A DNA stretch of 12,174 nucleotides from DAOUFU01 sp034429275. Its GTDB lineage: Bacteria > Chloroflexota > Anaerolineae > Aggregatilineales > Aggregatilineaceae. Positions 6,621 through 12,174 of this stretch are shown here, piece by piece. Every line of letters begins with the position of its first letter. The stretch's first letter is position 1. The position numbers and the translations under genes are program-made. Location of the stretch: the NCBI GenBank assembly GCA_034429275.1, contig DAOUFU010000084.1, forward strand, positions 1-12,174. Direction: 5' to 3'. Under the pieces are notes generated by a model, which worked only from the letters and a program-made list of their open reading frames with translations, did no database searches and was not told the origin of the DNA.

Positions 6621-8069
6621 ATGGAAAACAACCAAAAGTTCAGTGTGGTTTCGTTATTTTCTGGGGCTGGGGGATTCGATTGGGGATTCCATCGAACGGG
6701 TCGGTTTGAAACTCAGCTTGCCTGTGAAATATTGCCAGAGCCGGCTGCTACTCTGGCACGAAATCTAGCGCTAGAGATCGTCGCCACAGAAGAGCCTTTT
6801 ACTCCGATATTGAATGGCAGACCAATTGTAATTCAAGGGGATATTCAACTAGTAGATTTTTCGCAAGTCGGCTTCTGCCCGGATGTGCTGATCGGAGGGC
6901 CACCATGTCAGGACTTTTCGATCACAATTTCTAAAAAAGGCGGAGGGCGACCAGGCTTGAATGGTGGGCGCGGCCAGCTCTATGTCGAGTTTGTCCGAGC
7001 TGTTATGTTCTTTCAACCTAAGATTTTTGTATTTGAAAATGTTCCAGGGCTTCTCAGTGCCAACGAAGGAGCCGCATATTCAATAATCCTTAATGACTTG
7101 CAGAACCTGGAAAAGCGGCGTACTGAAGTTATTGAAGCCGGTGGTAAGCAAAAAGTGCCGAAGAACCAGGTCCATGATTACGAAATTATCTACGCGGGCA
7201 TTGTTAATGCTCCCAAAATCGGGGTCCCTCAGACGCGAAGACGGTTGATCATCGTAGGTTTACGGGATGATCTTCATACCTCATTTAATCTATGGGACCA
7301 GCAGAAAATCAGAGAAGACCTAAGTGCCGCGTTAAGTGGGAATAATTCCCGGATCGCCCGCTTCCCACTTACCTGTTTAGAGATTTTTGAGGGCAGACCG
7401 CTTCCCGAACTACAGTATAGGTATAAAGAAATAATGTCGGCCTATGAACAAATTGCCTTTGATTGCCGTTTACCAAAGGCCGCTGAATGGCGTGAGCGAG
7501 TGTGGGATAAATTAGACCTGGATGATATTCGCCATGACTATTTTTTTGTGAATCAAATCGAAGAGACACCCGCAGACCTAGCCGAATACGATCTAGCGAT
7601 GGAGGAACACCGTAGCATACTACGAGATCTGGGCTGGCTTGGCAGGCCAATTTATGAACAAGACTACCCAGATCAAACGCATCGAGCACCGCGTTTAAGC
7701 AAAGATGTCGTTGATCGCATGTCGATGATTCCTCCAGATGAAAACCACGAGTTTGTTAAAGGTACTCCTTGGGAAGTTGAAGGTAAGGATATCAGTTTCA
7801 TCTACCGACGAGCGGCTCCTCTTAAGCCAGCATGGACTGTTATGGCGTATGGAGGGGGCGGCACATACGGATACCACTATGAGCGAAACAGGGCACAGCT
7901 GACCCTGCGGGAGCGCGCACGCATTCAGACATTTACGGATGATTTTATCTTTGAGAAAAACAAGATTCGTGCCCAGATCGGAGAAGCTGTTCCTCCCTTA
8001 ATGGGCCAACGTATCGCTCAAAATTTAATCCCTATTCTTGAATTGATCTCTAAACGAATTTTGGAATAA
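6621..8069 (+). CDS. DNA (cytosine-5-)-methyltransferase
   Basis: It transfers a methyl group from S-adenosylmethionine to C5 of cytosine in a specific site. All core motifs are intact: motif I SLFSGAGGFDWGF at about 11-23, motif IV GGPPCQ with catalytic C96, motif VI FENV at 138-141, motif VIII GVPQTRRRLIIVG at 201-213, a motif IX-like block near 396-415 (RRAAPLKPAWTVMAYGG), and motif X RAQIGEAVPPLMGQRIA at 450-466 (Glu where Asn is common). Between VIII and IX lie about 180 residues, so the target-recognition region is large; total length (482) is above the usual 330-420. The target sequence cannot be read from the protein. It follows the T/G glycosylase by two bases, so mutational repair and methylation are co-expressed, and it probably protects host DNA from the neighbouring HNH or DUF4420/GHKL nucleases. 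Confidence 0.95.
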   Translation: MENNQKFSVVSLFSGAGGFDWGFHRTGRFETQLACEILPEPAATLARNLALEIVATEEPFTPILNGRPIVIQGDIQLVDFSQVGFCPDVLIGGPPCQDFSITISKKGGGRPGLNGGRGQLYVEFVRAVMFFQPKIFVFENVPGLLSANEGAAYSIILNDLQNLEKRRTEVIEAGGKQKVPKNQVHDYEIIYAGIVNAPKIGVPQTRRRLIIVGLRDDLHTSFNLWDQQKIREDLSAALSGNNSRIARFPLTCLEIFEGRPLPELQYRYKEIMSAYEQIAFDCRLPKAAEWRERVWDKLDLDDIRHDYFFVNQIEETPADLAEYDLAMEEHRSILRDLGWLGRPIYEQDYPDQTHRAPRLSKDVVDRMSMIPPDENHEFVKGTPWEVEGKDISFIYRRAAPLKPAWTVMAYGGGGTYGYHYERNRAQLTLRERARIQTFTDDFIFEKNKIRAQIGEAVPPLMGQRIAQNLIPILELISKRILE

Positions 8070-8090
8070 TTGTTTCCATTCTACAATCAA

Positions 8091-8100
8091 TCCATATGGA
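8091..8100. repeat. 10-bp perfect palindrome TCCATATGGA
   Basis: A perfect palindrome in the 52-base gap between the methyltransferase and the small gene at 8122. A TACAAT box lies just before it at 8082-8087, and a short inverted repeat AATTG-AGAG-CAATT follows at 8106-8119 next to the start codon. It could be an operator for the small gene, but a 10-bp palindrome can also occur by chance. Confidence 0.3.
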
Positions 8101-8121
8101 CTAACAATTGAGAGCAATTTC

Positions 8122-8457
8122 ATGGACAATCATTCACTTCATAGAGCAGATTTTTCCCTCGACGCAGTTGAGGAAACCAGTTATTCAGGATACACCGATG
8201 GCAGAACCTGGAACGGTTGGGCCTGTCCCTATTTTGAATATGAGACAGCAGTAAGAGTGCTCCAGGACAGTGAGGCTAACAGTTACCAATGGGCTTACGA
8301 TCCCGCCAAAGATGCCTTTGTCATTAAACACAAAGATGATCCCTCAGATTTTGAACCAGAAGTGATCCAGGGAGTCAGCATTTCTGTGGAACGCAGAACT
8401 TTGAGAGTGTACCCAATAGGTGCTTATTCTTGGGTGTGGGTGATCGCCGAAAATTGA
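8122..8457 (+). CDS. Small uncharacterised protein with a WNGWACPYF motif
   Basis: A 111-residue acidic soluble protein that I do not recognise by function. It has a distinctive block DGRTWNGWACPYFEYETAVR at about 27-46, and the remainder alternates short strands (YQWAYDPAKDAFVIKH, GVSISVERRTLRVYPIG, YSWVWVIAEN), suggesting a small alpha/beta fold. I recall a similar aromatic motif in scattered small hypothetical proteins on plasmids and in accessory regions, without a known role. It lies 52 bases after the methyltransferase on the same strand, so it may be the last gene of that unit, or it may have its own weak promoter (TACAAT at 8082-8087). The SD is poor (GAGAG, about seven bases before the ATG). 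It is convergent with the SIR2 gene. Confidence 0.6.
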   Translation: MDNHSLHRADFSLDAVEETSYSGYTDGRTWNGWACPYFEYETAVRVLQDSEANSYQWAYDPAKDAFVIKHKDDPSDFEPEVIQGVSISVERRTLRVYPIGAYSWVWVIAEN

Positions 8458-8523
8458 TCTTGACCACAGCCAACTGTTTTAGATCGCTGATCAAGCAGTC
8501 AAAACCTCAACAGGGGCATACCA

Positions 8524-8542
8524 GGGTGATATGGATATACCC
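8524..8542. terminator. Possible stem-loop between convergent genes
   Basis: GGGT-G-ATAT-GG-ATAT-ACCC can fold into a short stem with one bulged G, enclosed by a 7-bp inverted repeat AGGGGCA (8512-8518) and TGCCCCT (8558-8564). It lies in the gap between the convergent small gene and the SIR2 gene, where a two-way terminator would be expected. There is no adjacent T tract, so the call is weak. Confidence 0.25.
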
Positions 8543-8575
8543 GGCAGAAAGCGTTGTTGCCCCTAGACGAACAGC

Positions 8576-10444
8576 TCAAGAAACACTCGAATTTGGGGGA
8601 TCCCCGATGGCATCCAATAACTTTCGTTGGGCATCCGGATCATCTAGTTGTGCTGACAATAGTCGAGCGCGTTCAACGCTCAATTGATAGTGCGCGTCGC
8701 TGACAGTTTGGGCGAGCCTGATGGCCTCTATCATCTCTTTTACTGCTCGGTCTGCATCTAATGTTGCCCATAAAAACGCCTGCCTTCGTTTAACATCAGG
8801 CATCGAATTTAAGAACTTGCTCTTTTGGATGAAATTTCCAGCGTGCCCGTACCACGCTATCAAGAGCAATCTGACGGGGCGAAATCTGATAAACGGTGTT
8901 TTCTTGATCAGTTCTTCCGTTATTTTGGCCTCATGAAAAATGCAAAGGCCCTGCCCCAATATCGGCGAAAAACCCGGTCCTGGGTGGTTGGACAGCCTCC
9001 AAAATCGCCAGTGTAACCTGATTAACCGTGCGATTGCAGACACACGTTTAGTCCATCGGATGGATCCCTTCGCATCTAGAATCATCGTAACCAGGCCGTA
9101 CTCACTCCCAGGATCGTCACCAAACTTGCGCAGCAGCTTGTGAGCACGCTCTACCTTCGTGATAGCAGTCAGGTAATCCTTTTTCTGCCAGGATGTTTGT
9201 GCGCTCTCCTGCAGCAACTGCGCCGTTTGGCGGATTAGAAGTTCATTCGCCTGGGTGAGACGGCCTTCATCTTTGAGAACAGCTTCTACAGCTTCATCAA
9301 GGACAGTCAGAGCCTGGTCGTAGTCACCGAGAACTCGGAAAGCATAGCCGATCAAGCCTTGTGCCGCCTGCGCCCCAATCAGTTGAAGGTCAACCACAAA
9401 CCATCGGCGATAGTCGTACGTTGGAATGGTTACACTGGACGATGGCAAAGCTGGTTCAGTATGGAGGCACTGCCGTTGAAGCCAGGTGGAAAGACGTTCG
9501 GCGGTAGTGACAATCGGACAGATACACTCCGGGTTCGCCTCGAAAAGCTGTGCAATATTGGGTTCATCACCAAGATAATCGTCGAGCGTTTTACGACCTT
9601 CGCGGAAGTAAAACACCCAGAATATTTTGCTCCCACCTGGCCTGCGCTGACTATGAGCATCTCGAATTGGCGGAAACAAATCCAGATCGGCGGCTCTATA
9701 CCCAATAAAACAGAGGTTGTGTTCAAAAACCAGATGTTTAATAAACTCGGCTCGCGCATCTTCAAGACTGAACCCAACCCGTGACAGGATGATCGCCCAT
9801 GATGCCGGATCATCCGACGAGCCGTGCAGTTTCCAAAGTATGTCGGGCTGGTTGATCAGTTGGCTCCAGCTTTCAAAGTCATCAGGGCGTCGGATCACCG
9901 TCAAATGATCAGGGTTAAGTCCGGTTGCATTGTGCCAGGCGTGTTCAATAAGCGGGTCCAGGTTCGGAGTTATGACAGATCCTCGGCCAGAATGCAGCCA
10001 ACGCGCCAAAAACGTGTGGTTAATATTGAATCGAGGGGGTAAAGCAGGAATATCGAACACCTGCCCGGCATGAAACGGACCGGGATGAACGTTTTCAAAA
10101 AGATGCTGGAAAATGTTCTCCATGAGAACGTAATTACTTCGGTTGAGGGCACCTTCAAGCGGCCTGGAATATCGCTGCAAATCTGGATAAAGTCGGGCGC
10201 ATTCTTCAAAAAGGGCTTTGATGACTGTGTGAGCCACAGGCAAACGACTGGGTTTGTAAACAGAAATCCCGGCCCCAACGTAAAACGATGTTTTGGGTTG
10301 GTTTGAACTCTGGTACGCGAGGGTCAGTTCTTGTAAGCCTTCTCTGCACTGCTGGTAAAACGCAGGTTCCAGTTCAGGCCACAGCACATCGTCAAGAGTT
10401 GCGGGAACAACTTCGAGATTACGAAATGTATCTGCCGTTGGCAT
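8576..10444 (-). CDS. SIR2-domain protein with TPR-like C-terminal region (putative NADase effector)
   Basis: A 622-residue protein counted from the ATG at 10444. The SIR2 fold is shown by FYVGAGIS at about 54-61, ITPNLDPLIE at 158-167 (in place of TTN-D), the catalytic-type histidine in WKLHGSSDD (H207), and LCFIGYRAADLDL near 244-256. The zinc-binding cysteines of canonical deacetylases are absent, as in many defence SIR2 proteins that hydrolyse NAD. Residues about 361-438 contain TPR-like helical hairpins (YAFRVLGDYDQALTVLDEA, then WQKKDYLTAITKVERAHKLL), and the rest is helical, a likely sensor or oligomerisation part. The ATG at 10444 is preferred over a TTG 51 bases upstream; AAGGGAG precedes it, at a slightly long spacing. 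It is a stand-alone gene convergent with the methyltransferase unit. NADase activity is inferred from related systems. Confidence 0.8.
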   Translation of the reverse strand: MPTADTFRNLEVVPATLDDVLWPELEPAFYQQCREGLQELTLAYQSSNQPKTSFYVGAGISVYKPSRLPVAHTVIKALFEECARLYPDLQRYSRPLEGALNRSNYVLMENIFQHLFENVHPGPFHAGQVFDIPALPPRFNINHTFLARWLHSGRGSVITPNLDPLIEHAWHNATGLNPDHLTVIRRPDDFESWSQLINQPDILWKLHGSSDDPASWAIILSRVGFSLEDARAEFIKHLVFEHNLCFIGYRAADLDLFPPIRDAHSQRRPGGSKIFWVFYFREGRKTLDDYLGDEPNIAQLFEANPECICPIVTTAERLSTWLQRQCLHTEPALPSSSVTIPTYDYRRWFVVDLQLIGAQAAQGLIGYAFRVLGDYDQALTVLDEAVEAVLKDEGRLTQANELLIRQTAQLLQESAQTSWQKKDYLTAITKVERAHKLLRKFGDDPGSEYGLVTMILDAKGSIRWTKRVSAIARLIRLHWRFWRLSNHPGPGFSPILGQGLCIFHEAKITEELIKKTPFIRFRPVRLLLIAWYGHAGNFIQKSKFLNSMPDVKRRQAFLWATLDADRAVKEMIEAIRLAQTVSDAHYQLSVERARLLSAQLDDPDAQRKLLDAIGDPPNSSVS

Positions 10445-10702
10445 TTTCTTTAAGTTCTCCCTTAAACTCTGAAGGCAGCAGTGTGGCACTGCCAAAGAAC
10501 GGAATAAGAGGCGGGCAAAATACCGCGTGCATTGTGGATTGGAAGCAAAATGCCTGTGTCCGAGTTACCATCGTTCTTCTCTTGTGAGGATAGAAGATGA
10601 TCGGGGCCGCCATCACACTTCTCAGTGGCCGAGATGGTTTGAGCACTCTTTGTTATCTGAGATATGACGTTTAGATCTTCAACTCAAAAAGAAAGCGGGC
10701 CT
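10445..10702. other. Gap between SIR2 gene start and WD40 remnant
   Basis: These 258 bases hold no convincing gene on either strand. They should contain the promoter of the SIR2 gene, but I see no clear -35/-10 pair. A perfect 6-bp inverted repeat with a 3-base loop (GCAGTG-TGG-CACTGC) occurs at 10478-10492, about 34 bases upstream of the SIR2 ATG, and could be a leader hairpin or an operator half-site pair. Confidence 0.4.
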
Positions 10703-10925
10703 TTAAATTCCCATCAATTGAAAAAAGTGTATCGCACCAGTTTTGTCGCCAGCAGCAAGCGTAATACCATCCGACAAAACCGTACAAGAGGCCAAGGCCG
10801 CGTCAACTGTGAAGGTGGTCAAACATGCGTTGTTGTTCAGGTCCCACACTTTCACAGACCAATCGTAAGAAACAGAGGCAACGCGGTTACCCGGAAGTGC
10901 TGCTAAGCCCCGCACCGCACCACGG
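10703..10925 (-). pseudogene. C-terminal fragment of a WD40-repeat protein, cut by the IS element
   Basis: Only the last 73 or so codons remain on this side of the insertion. They encode a WD40 blade with RVASVSYDWSVKVWDL (structural Trp-Asp at its end) and a final blade ending in AAGDKTGAIHFFQL, the usual last strand of a bacterial WD40 propeller. The IS end lies inside the codon of the histidine that begins the blade, and the open frame continues into the IS only by chance. The N-terminal part, perhaps with an NTPase, TIR, protease or kinase domain as in other bacterial WD40 sensors, would lie past the right edge of the window. It is on the same strand as the SIR2 gene, 258 bases upstream of it, so the two may once have been neighbours in one unit. 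Confidence 0.75.
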
Positions 10926-10963
10926 TGGACTGATCTCGGTTTAGCAGACACTGATTGTGTCAC
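10926..10963 (+). repeat. IS3 terminal inverted repeat, orfB-side (right) end
   Basis: Twenty-seven of 38 positions match the reverse complement of 12137-12174. The first ten bases TGGACTGATC are identical, and a second identical block GTGTCAC/ATGTCAC closes the repeat. Confidence 0.85.
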
Positions 10964-10997
10964 AGGCATGTAGTTGCTCAAAATCCGCTGGACTGCG

Positions 10998-11816
10998 TTA
11001 GCCCAGAGTGGAGTGGCGACGACGACGATTGTACCAGACTTCGATGTAGTCAAAGATGGCTGCGCGCGCTTCCTCGCGTGTGGCGAAGCGCCGGTCAATG
11101 CATTCGGACTTGAGGGTGGCAAAGAAACTCTCGACCACGGCATTGTCGTAGCAGTTACCGACCCGGCTCATGCTGACCTGGATGCCATGGGCAGCGAGCA
11201 GACGCTGATACTCAAGGCTGGCATATTGACTGCCCTGGTCGGAATGGTGCAGCAAACCGGGCGATGGACACCGGCGCAGAAGGGCCATGCGAAGCGCCGC
11301 GGCGACCAGGTCGGTGGTCATACGCGGCTGCATGGACCAGCCCACGACTTGACGAGAATACAGGTCCAGCACGATCGCCAGGTAGAGCCAGCCTTGAGCC
11401 GTGGCGATGTAAGTGATATCGACCACCCACTTCTGGTTGGGATGGCTGGCCGCGAACTGCCGGTCCAGCACATTGGGAGCCACGGGCAGACGCGGATTGC
11501 GACAAGTCGTGCGCTTGTAAGGGCGACGACGCTTTGCCACGAGGCCGTGTTGGCGCATCAAGCGTCTCACCCGCTCAAGCCCACACCGTTGCCCCTGGTG
11601 ACACAGCTCAGCCTGGATCCGCCGCGCCCCATACGTGCACCGGCTCGCGCGATGAATGGCGCGAATCGCCAGCAGCAAGCGTTGGTTGGCCAAGGCTCGC
11701 GCACTGGGTGGGCGACCTCGCCACGTATAATAACCGCTTGACGAGACCCCCAGCACCTGGCATAGGCGTCTCACCGGAAACGGGCCACGCTGCGCTTCAA
11801 TGAAGGCGAACTTCAT
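10998..11816 (-). CDS. IS3-family transposase OrfB (rve integrase catalytic domain), C-terminally truncated
   Basis: The catalytic half of the transposase. From the ATG at 11816 it has 272 residues, with an HTH_21-like region (TYGARRIQAEL) and the DD(35)E core: D133 in WVVDITYI, D193 in HHSDQGSQYAS and E229 in NAVVESFFATLKSE. Its ATG overlaps the orfA stop, and a -1 frameshift at an A7 run upstream would produce the OrfAB fusion that is the active transposase in this family. The frame stops at TAA (10998-11000) directly after RRRRHSTLG. In the same frame beyond the stop the sequence reads RSPADFEQ before a second stop at 10941-10943. The family motif is STLGYxSPxxFE, so the TAA replaces the tyrosine codon. 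About 18 residues are lost, and the enzyme may be impaired. Confidence 0.9.
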   Translation of the reverse strand: MKFAFIEAQRGPFPVRRLCQVLGVSSSGYYTWRGRPPSARALANQRLLLAIRAIHRASRCTYGARRIQAELCHQGQRCGLERVRRLMRQHGLVAKRRRPYKRTTCRNPRLPVAPNVLDRQFAASHPNQKWVVDITYIATAQGWLYLAIVLDLYSRQVVGWSMQPRMTTDLVAAALRMALLRRCPSPGLLHHSDQGSQYASLEYQRLLAAHGIQVSMSRVGNCYDNAVVESFFATLKSECIDRRFATREEARAAIFDYIEVWYNRRRRHSTLG

Positions 11817-12109
11817 GGCCGTTGATCCCGTGAGAACACCTGTAGCGCTTTTTTTAGGATTTCGCGCTCCTGCCGCACGATCTCCAATTCTCGCCTCAAC
11901 CGCCGGTTCTCTGCCTCCAGTTCGCCTTCCGGACTGCGTTGAAGCTCTCCCTCGACCGGTCCGACCTGATAGCGCTGCCGCCACTTACGGATTAACCCGT
12001 GCGACAGCCCCAGGTCCTGTTCCAGCTCCGACAGCGACTTGTCCGTCGTTTCGGCCATGCGCAGCACTTCGTCCTTGAACTCGTTGCTGTATCGCCCTTG
12101 TTTCTTCAT
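11813..12109 (-). CDS. IS3-family transposase OrfA (helix-turn-helix, leucine zipper)
   Basis: A 98-residue DNA-binding subunit. Residues 6-47 form the HTH_Tnp_1 helix-turn-helix (RYSNEFKDEVLRMAE, then LSELEQDLGLSHGLIRKW), and about 60-90 form a coiled coil (ELEAENRRLRRELEIVRQER) typical of the zipper that joins OrfA and OrfAB. It binds the inverted repeats in this family. The ATG has GGGGA seven bases upstream. The stop TGA overlaps the ATG of orfB, and the slippery A7 run falls in its codons for LKK at about residues 85-87. Confidence 0.9.
   Translation of the reverse strand: MKKQGRYSNEFKDEVLRMAETTDKSLSELEQDLGLSHGLIRKWRQRYQVGPVEGELQRSPEGELEAENRRLRRELEIVRQEREILKKALQVFSRDQRP
11849..11855 (-). 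promoter_or_regulatory. A7 slippery site for programmed -1 frameshift
   Basis: Seven adenines on the minus strand within CTA-AAA-AAA-GCG of orfA. Slipping back one base joins OrfA (ending EREILKK) to the OrfB frame (SATGVLTGSTAMKFAF), with no stop in between. This is the standard way IS3 elements make OrfAB. Confidence 0.8.
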
Positions 12110-12136
12110 TCGCTGATCCCCTTTTCCATAGTCTAC

Positions 12137-12174
12137 GTGACATTTCCAGTCTCCGCAGATTCGGGATCAGTCCA
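12137..12174 (-). repeat. IS3 terminal inverted repeat, orfA-side (left) end
   Basis: Partner of the repeat at 10926-10963, with identical outer ten bases. The last base of the window is the last base of the element. Confidence 0.85.

Larger units (their letters stand above)
10926..12174 (-). mobile_element. IS3-family insertion sequence, complete, 1249 bp
   Basis: The element is bounded by imperfect terminal inverted repeats beginning TGGACTGATC (forward at 10926, reverse-complement at 12174), and encodes orfA and orfB on the minus strand with a -1 frameshift signal between them. Its base composition is more GC-rich than the flanking genes. It interrupts a WD40 gene. The target-site duplication cannot be tested because the window ends exactly at the right tip. 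I cannot assign a subgroup safely. Confidence 0.9.

Noticed and set aside
9359..9784. Plus-strand 141-codon frame within the SIR2 gene
   Set aside because: It is antisense to conserved SIR2 motifs and has no domain or ribosome site.
10445..10495. TTG at 10495 as start of the SIR2 protein
   Set aside because: It would add 17 residues unlike the rest (AVPHCCLQSL), has no SD, and an ATG at 10444 with a nearby AAGGGAG is a better start.
10926..11143. Upstream extension of the WD40 reading frame
   Set aside because: It runs into the inverted repeat and across the orfB sequence in another frame, so it is accidental coding inside the IS.
10974..11741. A 255-codon open frame on the plus strand
   Set aside because: It is antisense to orfB in GC-rich DNA, lacks any recognisable domain, and orfB has an intact DDE core.
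1..12174. CRISPR arrays, tRNA or rRNA genes
   Set aside because: No regularly spaced direct repeats, cloverleaf-like segments or rRNA-conserved stretches were seen on reading both strands.

Overview
This window (about 12.2 kb) is a bacterial defence-type accessory region. It holds a restriction-modification-like cluster, a SIR2-TPR gene, and the broken end of a WD40 gene cut by an IS3-family insertion sequence. There is no rRNA, tRNA or housekeeping marker, so the organism cannot be named from sequence. The main genes have moderate base composition, while the IS element is clearly more GC-rich and looks like a later arrival. The mix of WD40, SIR2-TPR, GHKL and HNH genes with an archaeal-type T/G glycosylase would suit a large-genome environmental bacterium such as a Chloroflexota or cyanobacterial lineage, but that is only a guess.

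Positions 1-4842 (+): four tightly packed genes. First is a PD-(D/E)XK nuclease of the DUF4420 type, whose reading frame runs off the left edge. Next is a GHKL ATPase resembling the MORC/MutL-like ATPases of restriction-associated loci. Then come an unrecognised 300-residue protein and a 266-residue protein tentatively like DUF6339. The stop and start codons of the first three overlap, and the fourth follows after 2 nt with a strong ribosome binding site, so this is one translation-coupled operon. Related loci usually also contain a Z1-domain helicase, which could lie just left of the window.

Positions 4884-8457: an HNH endonuclease on the minus strand, convergent with the first operon. It diverges from a two-gene unit made of a Mig-type T/G-mismatch DNA glycosylase and a C5-cytosine methyltransferase. 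The two transcription units appear to start from overlapping promoters between 5866 and 5905. A small uncharacterised gene (111 aa) follows the methyltransferase. The likely logic is that the methyltransferase marks self DNA, the glycosylase repairs T:G mismatches left when 5-methylcytosine deaminates (the job Vsr does elsewhere), and the HNH protein plus the DUF4420/GHKL complex act on foreign DNA.

Positions 8576-10444 (-): a SIR2-domain protein with a TPR-like C-terminal half, probably an NAD-consuming abortive-infection type effector. Positions 10703-10925 (-): the last two WD40 blades of a gene whose remainder was separated by the insertion. Positions 10926-12174 (-): a complete IS3-family element of 1249 bp with 38-bp imperfect terminal inverted repeats, orfA, orfB and an A7 frameshift signal. 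OrfB has an in-frame stop in place of a conserved tyrosine near its C-terminus. The window ends exactly at the tip of this element.
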